Below are positions 41,143 to 51,759 of a DNA stretch of 64,000 bases, piece by piece. Source of the DNA: Nodosilinea sp. P-1105 (lineage in GTDB: Bacteria; Cyanobacteriota; Cyanobacteriia; Phormidesmidales; Phormidesmidaceae). The stretch covers positions 54,817 to 118,816 of the forward strand of contig NZ_SMDQ01000012.1 of the NCBI RefSeq assembly GCF_012911975.1. The letters are read 5' to 3'. Below the pieces are notes generated by a model. The model saw only the letters and a program-made list of their open reading frames with translations, searched no databases and was not told the DNA's origin. Position numbers and translations under genes: made by a program. Numbering within the stretch: position 1 is the stretch's first letter; every line of letters begins with the position of its first letter.

Positions 41143-41222
41143 CAGAGGATAGCCAAATCGTTAGATAGAGTAAGGGCTTGCCATCTTATTTTCGTTCTGT
41201 TCTATGCTGTAAGGCAGCTGAC

Positions 41223-41573
41223 ATGACGTCCACCCCCCCTATGGCTAAAGGAAAAGATCGCAATCGCAACGTCTATCGCGAGTTTGGCAAGCCCGATCCG
41301 ATGGCACGGGCGGTGCCCGATCGCGCCCCTAACCAGCAAACCTTGAAAGTACAGGTCAGCCGCAAGGGACGAGGGGGCAAAACTGTCACAGTGATTAGCG
41401 GATTTCAGCACAAGCCCGATACGCTGAATACTCTGGCTAAGCAGCTCAAGGCCCAGTGTGGCACTGGGGGCACGGCCAAAGATAACGTTATCGAAATTCA
41501 GGGAGACCACGCCCAAACGCTGGTGGAGCTTTTAGTGGCCAAAGGTTATCAAGCGAAACGCAGCGGTGGATAA
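41223..41573 (+). CDS. Translation initiation factor SUI1 homologue (YciH family)
   Basis: About 116 residues from ATG 41223 (or 110 from ATG 41241). The SUI1/eIF1 fold shows RKGRGGKTVTVISGFQHK, LAKQLKAQCGTGGTAKDN and EIQGDHAQTLVELLVAKGY, the characteristic GG-rich loop and final helix. Bacterial members bind the ribosome and modulate initiation fidelity. Confidence 0.92.
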   Translation: MTSTPPMAKGKDRNRNVYREFGKPDPMARAVPDRAPNQQTLKVQVSRKGRGGKTVTVISGFQHKPDTLNTLAKQLKAQCGTGGTAKDNVIEIQGDHAQTLVELLVAKGYQAKRSGG

Positions 41574-41698
41574 TAATTTGTGGCAGTAGCCGATAGTCCA
41601 GGCCAATTAGTTTGGCATGGGAAGGTGCTAATTAACGCTGATCTAGCCGGTTGGTCAGATCGGCTGATGGGGATACCATTGGCGTTGTGGAGAAAACG

Positions 41699-43759
41699 AT
41701 GGGCTTGAATCGGTTAGGGTGGCGACGGTTGCAGCAACTGGGCTGTTTCTTGGCGGTGTTAGGGTTAATTTTAGGCTTTCAGGGCACGCCACCGCTTCAA
41801 GCGAAGCCTACCCCAGCAGCCCAGGTCACCTCGCCAGCGGTCAAGCAGTGGCCAACCGATAATGGCCCGATCACCCCAGCGATCGCGATTCCCACCGACA
41901 TTCGCCAGCATTGGGCCGCTAGCTGTATCACCGCCCTGGCCCAGCAACGGTGGATTGCCGCCGATGCCAGTGGACGCTTTTACCCCGACGATCCCATCCT
42001 CTGGGGGGATTATGTGGCGTTACTAAATCAGATCAGTCCCCCAGCCCAATCGGGAGGTTGGGCCAATCCCCTGGAGCGGGCCTTGGGGATTCCAGAGGCC
42101 CCTACCGTAGCGGCCCACTATCCCAGCCAGTATTACCAGCCCGACCGCCCCCTGGTGCGGGCCGAGGCGATCATGGCCCTGGCAGCCAAGGTAGGGGCCA
42201 ACTACGAACTGGCGGCCAACACCTTGATCAACACCAGCCTGAGGGATGGACGGCAGGTGCCCCAGTACGCCCGGGAAGGGGTAGCGGCGGCCCTGGCCCA
42301 GGGCATGGTGGTGACTTATCCAGAGGGCGATCGCCTCAACCCAACCCAGCGGCTAACCCGGGGGGAAGCGGCGGCTCTGGTCTGTCGCGCCGCCCCCGAC
42401 CCCAACCTGCGCCGCTGGATTGACCCCGCCTGGATTGCCCAGGTCCAACCGACGACCGTGGCTACCCCCAACCGCGAGTTGCGGGGGGTGTGGCTGACCA
42501 ACATCGACAGCCAGGTGCTCTTTTCCACCGAGGCTCTAGAGTCAGGGATCAATCGCCTGGCCGACCTCAATTTCAACACCCTTTACCCAGTGGTATGGAA
42601 CTGGGGTTACACCCTCTACCCCAGCCGCACCGCCCAGCGAGAATTGGGCATTAGTCACTTTCTCTATGGAGAGCGGCGGCCCCCCCGCCCCGGGGAAGCC
42701 GCTGAAGAGCGGGACATGATGCAAGAGGCCATCGACTTTGGCCACGCTCGGGGCATGGCGGTGGTGCCCTGGTTTGAATTCGGCTTTATGGCCCCAGATA
42801 ACTATGTGCTGTATCGTCGTCACCCTGACTGGTTCACCCAGCGGTTGGCAGAACCGAGACCGGCTGTTTCCAGGGGCGATCGCCGCCCACCTCAGGCTAG
42901 GGATCAGCTAACAGCCGCACTACAGGGAGCTCAGGTGCCAGGCCGTCCCACCCCGGACCTGGTCCAAACCAAGGCATTAACCCTGGAGTCCTGGCAGGCC
43001 CAGTTAGATGGAGAAGAACCAGAGACAGACCCCACCCTTGATCCTGGCATCTGGATGGAGGGGGGCGTGATTCCCCGCCGCTGGATGAACCCGTTTCATC
43101 CCCAGGTCCAGAAGTTTATGCTGGAGTTGATCGACGATTTGGTGACGAATTACGAGGTGGATGGCTTCCAGTTTGATGACCATCTGGGTTTGCCTGTGGA
43201 CTTTGGCTATGACCCCTACACCATTAACCTGTACCGGGCCGAGCACAATGGTCGCCTCCCCCCCGCCAACGCTCAGGATCCAGAGTGGCTAGCCTGGCGA
43301 GCTAATAAGATTTCCGACTTTTTACAAGAGGTATACAAACTGGTGAAAGCCCGGCGGCCCCAGGCGGTGCTATCCATTTCGCCCAACCCCTACCCCTTTG
43401 CCTATGTGAATTACCTGCAAGACTGGCCGGAGTGGGTGAACCGAGGCATTGTGGATGAGATGATTATCCAGGTGTACCGCAGTGACCAAAACCGGTTTAT
43501 GTGGGAAATGAATAAGCCCTCGGCCCAGGGATCTCGGCGGCGGATTCCCACCAGTATTGGCATCCTCAGTGGCTTACGAGCGGCTCCGGTGGGCATGGAT
43601 CACATTACCGATCAAATGGTGGCAGTACGCGATCGCGACTATGCCGGTATGGCCTTCTTCTTCTACGAATCCCTCTGGATGCCAGCCCCCCGAGAAACCC
43701 TCGATAGCCGCACAGCGACTTTGCAGCAGAGCTTTACTGGCCAAGTACCTCGACCTTAG
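41699..43759 (+). CDS. SLH-domain protein with family 10-like glycosyl hydrolase domain (GHL10)
   Basis: About 686 residues from ATG 41699, with a signal peptide (LGCFLAVLGLILGFQG). Two SLH-like modules follow (IRQHWAASCITALAQQRWIAA, PDDPILWGDYVALLNQ, LNPTQRLTRGEAAALV). The GHL10 hydrolase-like domain starts at NRELRGVWLTNIDSQVLFS and includes VVWNWGYTLYPS, GMAVVPWFEFGF, YEVDGFQFDDHLGLP and EMIIQVYRSD. It is probably cell-envelope anchored and acts on polysaccharide. Confidence 0.92.
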   Translation: MGLNRLGWRRLQQLGCFLAVLGLILGFQGTPPLQAKPTPAAQVTSPAVKQWPTDNGPITPAIAIPTDIRQHWAASCITALAQQRWIAADASGRFYPDDPILWGDYVALLNQISPPAQSGGWANPLERALGIPEAPTVAAHYPSQYYQPDRPLVRAEAIMALAAKVGANYELAANTLINTSLRDGRQVPQYAREGVAAALAQGMVVTYPEGDRLNPTQRLTRGEAAALVCRAAPDPNLRRWIDPAWIAQVQPTTVATPNRELRGVWLTNIDSQVLFSTEALESGINRLADLNFNTLYPVVWNWGYTLYPSRTAQRELGISHFLYGERRPPRPGEAAEERDMMQEAIDFGHARGMAVVPWFEFGFMAPDNYVLYRRHPDWFTQRLAEPRPAVSRGDRRPPQARDQLTAALQGAQVPGRPTPDLVQTKALTLESWQAQLDGEEPETDPTLDPGIWMEGGVIPRRWMNPFHPQVQKFMLELIDDLVTNYEVDGFQFDDHLGLPVDFGYDPYTINLYRAEHNGRLPPANAQDPEWLAWRANKISDFLQEVYKLVKARRPQAVLSISPNPYPFAYVNYLQDWPEWVNRGIVDEMIIQVYRSDQNRFMWEMNKPSAQGSRRRIPTSIGILSGLRAAPVGMDHITDQMVAVRDRDYAGMAFFFYESLWMPAPRETLDSRTATLQQSFTGQVPRP

Positions 43760-43911
43760 TAGCGGCCAAGTCCAGAGGCGTTTCATTGAATAACGGTAGA
43801 CAATGCAACGGGCATAAATGACTTATCCTAGACTAGCCCTACCCGTATAAGGTTTGGAGTTGTTTACCTCCTCTGTCTAACCTAAGGGCTAGATCTAACT
43901 TGCTACCGCCT

Positions 43912-44784
43912 ATGCCCTGGTCTCGCATTATTAGTGGATTAGTCGCCATCGCCATCGCCCTGGCCATGATTTTGTTGGGGGGCTGGTACTTTACCCTAGG
44001 GTTTGGGGTGATTATTTTTTTGGGGCAACTCGAAATTTTTCGACTAGTCAAGGCCAAAGGTATCTTACCTGCCGCTAAAACCACCCTGGTTGTCAGTCAA
44101 ATTATGCTGATTACCGCCCATCTTTCCTCGTCTTTAGCCGATGCCATGCTGCCCCTAGGGGGCACGTTCATCTGCTTTTACCTACTGTTTCAGCCCAAAG
44201 TAGCCACCATTGCAGATGTAGCGGCCTCTATTTTGGGGCTGTTCTATGGCGGCTATTTACCTAGCTTTTGGGTGCGCCTGCGAGACTTGGGCAACCTAGA
44301 AGCCACCCTGCCCCTGGGGGGCTACTGGCCCGATCAATGGTGGCCGCCTCTGGATACCATTCCCCTGGGACTCACCCTGACGCTAATCGCCTTTGGCTGC
44401 ATCTGGGCCGCTGATATTGGGGCCTATACAGCCGGTAAAATCATTGGCCGCACACCGTTGTCGAACATCAGCCCCAAAAAAACCGTAGAAGGAGCTGTTT
44501 TTGGGGTCTTAGGCAGTATGGTTGTGGCCTTAGCCGGCAGTTACTGGTTGCAATGGCCACTTTGGCCCCTATCGGGGGGAGCCCTGGGGCTGATGGTTGG
44601 TACCTCTAGTCTACTCGGGGACCTGACGGAATCCCTGATGAAACGAGATGCTGGGGTTAAGGACTCTGGGGATCTAATTCCTGGCCACGGCGGCATCTTG
44701 GATCGCACGGACAGCTATGTTTTCACCGGGGCGCTAGTCTATTACTTCGTCACGCTGTTGTTGCCAGTCTTGCCAGTCCAATAG
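43912..44784 (+). CDS. cdsA: Phosphatidate cytidylyltransferase
   Basis: 290 residues from ATG 43912 (MPWSRIISGLVAIA). It makes CDP-diacylglycerol from phosphatidate and CTP, leading to phosphatidylglycerol needed in thylakoids. About eight membrane segments; the CdsA signature SLLGDLTESLMKRDAGVKDSGDLIPGHGGILDRTDS is complete. ADIGAYTAGKIIGRTPLSNISPKKT is also typical. Confidence 0.96.
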   Translation: MPWSRIISGLVAIAIALAMILLGGWYFTLGFGVIIFLGQLEIFRLVKAKGILPAAKTTLVVSQIMLITAHLSSSLADAMLPLGGTFICFYLLFQPKVATIADVAASILGLFYGGYLPSFWVRLRDLGNLEATLPLGGYWPDQWWPPLDTIPLGLTLTLIAFGCIWAADIGAYTAGKIIGRTPLSNISPKKTVEGAVFGVLGSMVVALAGSYWLQWPLWPLSGGALGLMVGTSSLLGDLTESLMKRDAGVKDSGDLIPGHGGILDRTDSYVFTGALVYYFVTLLLPVLPVQ

Positions 44785-44926
44785 AAGATCAGGGTCTAGG
44801 GACCAGCGGTCAGGGCTTGGGAACAGGTAACCGACTGATGCCGAGTCTTTCTAGCAGTTATATCGGCGTTCGGGGCTGCCACGATAAATTTGGACTTGAG
44901 AGATTATTCGCTATAGTGGCGACACA

Positions 44927-46045
44927 GTGAGCCCTCCCCAGGGTTGGAGGTTCCTATCGGTGAAACATATTCCAGACTCCTCGAGGCAGGTAACCGCAGA
45001 TGGCCTAACGGTGATCCCTGCTCCCTTGGCAATCGGTGGCGAAGTGATTCCCCGCAGTAAGCGGGTACGGCTAGAGTTACCCGTTTCCCGTCTGCCCACA
45101 GGCACGATGATGTCCCTACCAGTAACCGTGATCAGCGGTAAAAGGCCGGGGCCTCGGCTGTGGTTAAGTGCTGCCATCCACGGGGACGAGCTTAACGGCG
45201 TGGATATTATTCGCCGGGTGGTTAAAGCCTTAAAACCCCATCGCCTGACCGGATCTGTGATTGCGGTGCCGGTGGTAAATATTTTTGGTCTGCTAGAGCA
45301 GTCTCGCTACCTACCTGACCGGCGGGACTTGAACCGATCGTTTCCGGGGTCGGCGCGGGGATCGTTGGCTAGTCGACTAGCGGCCCTATTTATGAGAGAA
45401 GTGGTCAGCCAATGCACCCACGGCATTGATCTGCATACCGCAGCTATCCATCGCACTAACCTACCCCAGGTGAGAGCAGACTTAGAAAACCCGGCTGCCT
45501 ACAGGTTTGCCCAAGCCTTTGGTGCCCCGGTAATGCTCCATGCCAGTCATCGAGATGGGTCCCTGCGGCAGGCGGCGGCCAAACGTAACATCCCGATTTT
45601 GGTGTATGAAGCGGGGGAGGCGCTGCGGTTTGATGCCGATGCTATCCAGACTGGGGTCGAGGGGATATATCGGGTGATGGATTACTTGGGCATGTATCCT
45701 CCGCCAGAGTCAGTCGCCTCCATCGACACCCTAGAAGCCTGGGAAAGTCGCTGGGTGCGGGCGTCGCGGGGGGGCATCTGGCACCGCTCTGCGAGCTTAG
45801 GCGACGTGGTGAAAAAGCGTCAGCCCTTAGGGTTTATCACCGATACGTTTGGGGACAAACCGGTGCAGGTGCGTAGCTCCCTGGCGGGGGTGGTGATTGG
45901 CCATGGCCAAAATCCCTTGGTAAATCAAGGGGATGCCTTGGTGCACGTGGCCCGTTGCCAACCGGACAATCCTTTGGATCAAGCGCGCCTTGACCAGGAG
46001 GGTCAGTCTGATGCCCCCCCATCAACACCGGATAACGCCGTTTAG
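44927..46045 (+). CDS. Succinylglutamate desuccinylase / aspartoacylase family protein
   Basis: 372 residues from GTG 44927; a GTG at 44960 with GGAGG upstream is an alternative. Zinc and catalytic residues are visible: H and E in AAIHGDELNG, the substrate arginine in DRRDLNRSFPG, H in GIDLHTAA and the catalytic E in LVYEAGEALRF. A C-terminal beta-rich SLAGVVIGHGQNPLVNQGDALV domain follows. The exact amide substrate is unknown. Confidence 0.92.
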   Translation: MSPPQGWRFLSVKHIPDSSRQVTADGLTVIPAPLAIGGEVIPRSKRVRLELPVSRLPTGTMMSLPVTVISGKRPGPRLWLSAAIHGDELNGVDIIRRVVKALKPHRLTGSVIAVPVVNIFGLLEQSRYLPDRRDLNRSFPGSARGSLASRLAALFMREVVSQCTHGIDLHTAAIHRTNLPQVRADLENPAAYRFAQAFGAPVMLHASHRDGSLRQAAAKRNIPILVYEAGEALRFDADAIQTGVEGIYRVMDYLGMYPPPESVASIDTLEAWESRWVRASRGGIWHRSASLGDVVKKRQPLGFITDTFGDKPVQVRSSLAGVVIGHGQNPLVNQGDALVHVARCQPDNPLDQARLDQEGQSDAPPSTPDNAV

Positions 46046-46185
46046 GCCCAGCATGGTTGGCCCCAGGTATGGCCAATCTATCAACCGCCGCCAGCCTAAC
46101 CCCAGGCTAAGCTAGGGATCAGCAGAAGGGCCAGGGCGCCCATGGCTGGAGAGCACTCCATAGAGTAAACCAATACCAGGGCTGA

Positions 46186-47211
<1,026 letters not shown>

Positions 47212-47326
47212 GCCAGGGAGTCAACTCCCCAGTACTCTGCGGCATAAGTCGGCCAACTATTCCTGACACCGAGAACCTGACACCCTCCATCAAGGTGGTC
47301 ACCTTTCTACCAGGCGGTACTAGCCT

Positions 47327-48127
<801 letters not shown>

Positions 48128-48243
48128 TCAGGCACCTTGCTTCATGGTTTTATCACGAAATGGGGAGCTGAATTCTCGATTCTGAATTTTGAGTTTTGGA
48201 TATCAGCATCTATCTCCCTCTCGCCTCACCCATCCTTCCCCGA

Positions 48244-48828
48244 TTAGCTGTAGCCACCAGTTTCTCGAAAAATCACTGGGGCATGCTGTAACCGCTGATA
48301 GGTGCGATGTTTGATGTAAAGTTCTCGATTGGTGAAAAAGAATAGCGAAACCGCTTCCCAAAGAAACACCCAACCACCGATAAAGATCCCTTCTACCGCA
48401 ATTGATGTGGCCGTTCCTTCTACAAGATAACGCGGAAAAGTGGTGCCAAACCATAGCAGCACAAACCCCATGACAATGTATCGCAGCACCAGATGATTGT
48501 CTTTTTTAATCTCTTTTCGCAGTTGATAGGTCTTAAAGGCAAAACTATTCCTCAACCCGGTGAGAAATTCTACCTCCGCTTGATTATCCCGGCTACCAGA
48601 GGGCAAAATAAAGCAGAGCTCAATCGAATAACGCTGGGGAATGTCCTCTGCGCCAGCTTCCAGATAGACTTCCAGATCAGGATCTAGATCACGTCGTTTA
48701 AATGGAGCCGGGTCCCACTCACTGAAAATGTCAGCGTAGCTATCTAGAGCCACCTCGATCATGTAGGCGTTATTGTCAGGATCGACTTCGTAAATTTCCC
48801 GAAGGAATTGGTCCCGCGGCTTGATCAT
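48244..48828 (-). CDS. Conserved membrane protein of unknown function
   Basis: 194 residues: a soluble N-terminal part (DFAYMIEVALDSYADIFSEWDPAPFKRRDLDPDLE-like) followed by two membrane segments, LRYIVMGFVLLWFGTTF and GIFIGGWVFLWEAVSLFFF. The YADIFSEWDPAPFKRRDLDPDLEVYLE segment recalls a bacterial family of small two-helix membrane proteins, unnamed to me. No enzymatic motif. Confidence 0.75.
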   Translation of the reverse strand: MIKPRDQFLREIYEVDPDNNAYMIEVALDSYADIFSEWDPAPFKRRDLDPDLEVYLEAGAEDIPQRYSIELCFILPSGSRDNQAEVEFLTGLRNSFAFKTYQLRKEIKKDNHLVLRYIVMGFVLLWFGTTFPRYLVEGTATSIAVEGIFIGGWVFLWEAVSLFFFTNRELYIKHRTYQRLQHAPVIFRETGGYS

Positions 48829-48938
48829 CGTGGTAGAAGGCTACTGGTATCGCGATCGCTAGAGAGATTACCTGATCAGGAAACTACGCCAACGCCATGA
48901 TTTGGTTAGAGCCAAGGGGACCGCATCATGATTGATTG

Positions 48939-48974
48939 CTGTCAGAAAACTGTTTTTCAACAGTTTTCTGACAG
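48939..48974. terminator. 16-bp perfect hairpin
   Basis: CTGTCAGAAAACTGTT (48939-48954) pairs with AACAGTTTTCTGACAG (48959-48974) across TTTC. It lies about 70 nt beyond the stop of the HdeD gene (minus strand) and 110 nt upstream of the 48828 start, so it may end the former transcript. Confidence 0.6.
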
Positions 48975-49045
48975 GGAGACAATGCCCACCCTATGGCAAC
49001 CAAAATCACTAACCAAAGCGGCTATCTGCTTTGGTTGAAAAGCTC

Positions 49046-49615
49046 CTAAGTGGCGGTGGTCTCTGTCGTTGCCTTCCGCACAGCCAGAGAGGCCGCTAGC
49101 AAGGATATCCCACTGAACAGCAGGCTAATGCCCACATAAAGCCCGATTAACCACAGGGCACTAAATGGCCAGTTATTCAGTACCAAAATACCTAAAATTA
49201 GAGTAATGATACCGTTAAGCACCACCAACCAAGACATGCTGTTACCCGTCCGGTTAGTAAACCCCATAATAATCGTAAACACCCCTTCGGCAATGAATAA
49301 AATGCCAAAAGCCAGGGTTAGGGCTAGGATAGCTGCACCCAGGTTAAACAAAATGTACAGACCAGCAATGACATAGAAAATACCTACAATCAGATTTAGC
49401 CAAAATCCCCTAACTGGCTTTGACTGGAATGACTGAACAATCATGATGATGCCGCTAATCAGGGCTAGCCAGCCAATCGTAGCCGTAAAGAAAGCTGAAC
49501 CCAACGTCGGCATCAAAATGGCAAGCACACCCAAGATAATTAGCGCGATACTCAGGGCAATGACCCACCCAGTCGCCTTTTTGATTTCTGCTGCAGGAGT
49601 GAAATTGGTTGTCAT
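49046..49615 (-). CDS. HdeD family (DUF308) membrane protein
   Basis: 189 residues with six membrane segments in three internally similar pairs, as in HdeD. WVIALSIALIILGVLAILMP, FGILFIAEGVFTIIMGF and WPFSALWLIGLYVGISLLFSG are typical. In Escherichia coli HdeD supports acid resistance at high density; the cyanobacterial role is unproven. Confidence 0.9.
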   Translation of the reverse strand: MTTNFTPAAEIKKATGWVIALSIALIILGVLAILMPTLGSAFFTATIGWLALISGIIMIVQSFQSKPVRGFWLNLIVGIFYVIAGLYILFNLGAAILALTLAFGILFIAEGVFTIIMGFTNRTGNSMSWLVVLNGIITLILGILVLNNWPFSALWLIGLYVGISLLFSGISLLAASLAVRKATTETTAT

Positions 49616-49680
49616 AGTATTTACCTCAATGACTTGAATTAGTTGATGACAAGAGATTTAGAGTTGATAGTCAGGCACAT

Positions 49681-50466
49681 CTACTGGGCAGACATCTGCA
49701 TGGTGCCACTGCCAAACCTCAGGTCAATAAACAAATCACCATCCTGAAAAAAGTAAAGGTCAGAACTACTCAAAGCCTGGACAAATTCATTGTCAACAGA
49801 ACCTTCAGGGCACGCCATGCGAGTCGTAGCAATTTCGCCAACGTCCAAGCGGCGGTCAGGTCCTAAGGTGTAGGAACCACGTCCCTGGTTGCAGTCAGCT
49901 TGCACCAGCAGTTCTCCGTCGTCCATCAATTCGACCGTATAGTTTTCGGGTGAATCAGCCACAATCAGGGTGTCATCAGCCATTTGAATTTGCTGCATCT
50001 GCCATACGGTACCCACGAGCGGTGGGGTAGGTGTGCCAGAAAACTGGATAGTGCCACTGTCAAACTGCATGTCGATGAACAGATCATCGCCTTGGAAGAA
50101 GTACAGCGCAGAGTTATTCAAGGCCTCTAGAAATTCAGTTCCAATGGAGCCTTCTGGACAAGCGGCTAGGGTGGTGGGCCCCATGGTTATCGATAAACGG
50201 TTGTCGTCTTCTACCGTGTACTGACCGATGGCACGGTTGCAGTCAGCTTGGACAAACACTTCGCCATCATCTGAGAATTCCGCCGTGTAGTTTTGGGGCG
50301 GCTGTGCCGTCAGTAGTTGACCATCGTTCATCTGAATTTGCCGCAGTTCCCACTCTGTGCCCACTAAGGGAGACATTTCAGCCACGTCGGTGGGGGCCAC
50401 ACAAGCTGCGGATCCTAGGGCTAGAGCCGACACAGCAGTAGCCACAACATAACGAGAAAAAACCAT
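49681..50466 (-). CDS. Tandem META-domain (HslJ-like) secreted protein
   Basis: 261 residues. A signal segment, VATAVSALALGSAAC, ends in a cysteine that makes a marginal lipobox. Two homologous META domains follow (about 35-145 and 150-261), each with LVGTxWxxxQIQM, NYTxExxDDGExxVQADCN and FxQALxxSxLYFFQxxDLFIDL. The duplication is recent enough to be obvious by eye. Envelope role; molecular function unknown. Confidence 0.88.
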   Translation of the reverse strand: MVFSRYVVATAVSALALGSAACVAPTDVAEMSPLVGTEWELRQIQMNDGQLLTAQPPQNYTAEFSDDGEVFVQADCNRAIGQYTVEDDNRLSITMGPTTLAACPEGSIGTEFLEALNNSALYFFQGDDLFIDMQFDSGTIQFSGTPTPPLVGTVWQMQQIQMADDTLIVADSPENYTVELMDDGELLVQADCNQGRGSYTLGPDRRLDVGEIATTRMACPEGSVDNEFVQALSSSDLYFFQDGDLFIDLRFGSGTMQMSAQ

Positions 50467-50616
50467 GCTTATCCTCAGTCACCTGAATAAATGCAAAACT
50501 GGGCTCACCACTTATAGGCTATTCACCCAAGAACGACAAGCCAAAAAATGCCTTACCCAATATGGTAAAGCGGGAATATATGAAACCTCTATGGAACTAT
50601 AGGTAAGAGAGGTTTC

Positions 50617-51228
50617 TTAACTAAAGGCATCAGCCGGAGGGCGATGCTTAGCCACCTGAGCGATTAGGATCAAAGCCACGATCGCACCTACTAACCCAGC
50701 TGCGATCGCACTGATCATCGCATGGATAGCGATCATATTAGATGGGGTAATCAATGCCCCTTGAGTCATGGTTGTGGCCGTTTGTCCTGGGCTAATAACC
50801 GTAGCACCTTGGGGGAGTAGCAGCATTTTCCAGGTCAGCTCACTCACCCGCCAAAGGGCGATCAAGACCGATAGGGCCATAATGATCAGGTTAGTTAGCA
50901 GGCCAATGCTAAGGATGCGCTTCACCTCTGATTTAGCGGGCCTTAGGTCTTGGCTGTCTAGACGACGAGCCACCGAGATGTAGCGAAAACACCAGTAAAT
51001 ACTGAAGAGCAACAGCAGTAGACAGACCACAGCTAGCCATAGCCCGGCAGAAAAAGAGGTCATTTGCCAACGCCCCAGGTTGAGCAGCACTTGGGTGATC
51101 ACGACCAATAGTGGCCCGACTCCCAACATAATCTGCAAGACCAAGCCAATCCAGCCTAAACGACGGCAGGCACGAGCCAGTTGTTGTGGCGTTAACGTTG
51201 TCTTTTTTGGCCTAAAAAAATTAACCAC
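50617..51228 (-). CDS. DUF3611 family membrane protein
   Basis: 203 residues with four membrane segments. RRLGWIGLVLQIMLGVGPLLVV, LFSIYWCFRYISVARRL and EVKRILSIGLLTNLIIM match the DUF3611 pattern of cyanobacteria and plastids. Function unknown. Confidence 0.88.
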   Translation of the reverse strand: MVNFFRPKKTTLTPQQLARACRRLGWIGLVLQIMLGVGPLLVVITQVLLNLGRWQMTSFSAGLWLAVVCLLLLLFSIYWCFRYISVARRLDSQDLRPAKSEVKRILSIGLLTNLIIMALSVLIALWRVSELTWKMLLLPQGATVISPGQTATTMTQGALITPSNMIAIHAMISAIAAGLVGAIVALILIAQVAKHRPPADAFS

Positions 51229-51759
51229 CCTTTATACCCAGATGATATCCTACTAATACCATACAGGCATCCTGCAGAATCAAGCCAGAATCAAGCCAGA
51301 ACTGAAGCTTAAATCTTTTGGCATTTTGTTCATGACTCAACTAATGGCTCAACAAAATCGGATTAGGCAAGTGTTGAGCCCTGTAATGTTACGAGTTAAT
51401 AAATACACTCCTATTAACATTTTATTTGGTGAACTTTCTAAAACTGACGTCAATCATGTTTTATGGCTGGGTTAATCTGAGGTTAGACCAGCCGAGTCAC
51501 TTCAATTCAAGTCCATCCCATTCAGATGCCAGGCGATTAGGGTAAAGTAAGCCACCTGTTTGCAGCTGACTAGTATGGGTTTAGCTTGATCGTGTCTGGG
51601 TGCGATTTCTAGGCGCAATTGTGATTCACAGCTAGCGGCTATGGCTGACTGGGTGGATGCTCGCCGAGTGTTTTCTCCCTAGCGCTGGCTCGCAGGTGCT
51701 GGCTCGCAATGGTATCGGCTTTTCCCTAAGTGCCATAGATAAGTGGCAAGGAGTTAGCT
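51229..51759. other. Long intergenic region before the EF-G-like gene
   Basis: The gap between divergent genes holds two small tandem duplications, CAGAATCAAGC twice at 51275-51296 and a GCTGGCTCGCA pair near 51684-51710. AAGGAG about 8 nt before ATG 51760 is the ribosome site. I see no RNA gene or clear ORF; the length leaves room for a small RNA, but nothing supports one. Confidence 0.4.

Noticed and set aside
51229..51759. Small RNA in the long gap before the EF-G-like gene
   Set aside because: No conserved motif, terminator-like hairpin with T-run or promoter pair could be supported by reading alone.
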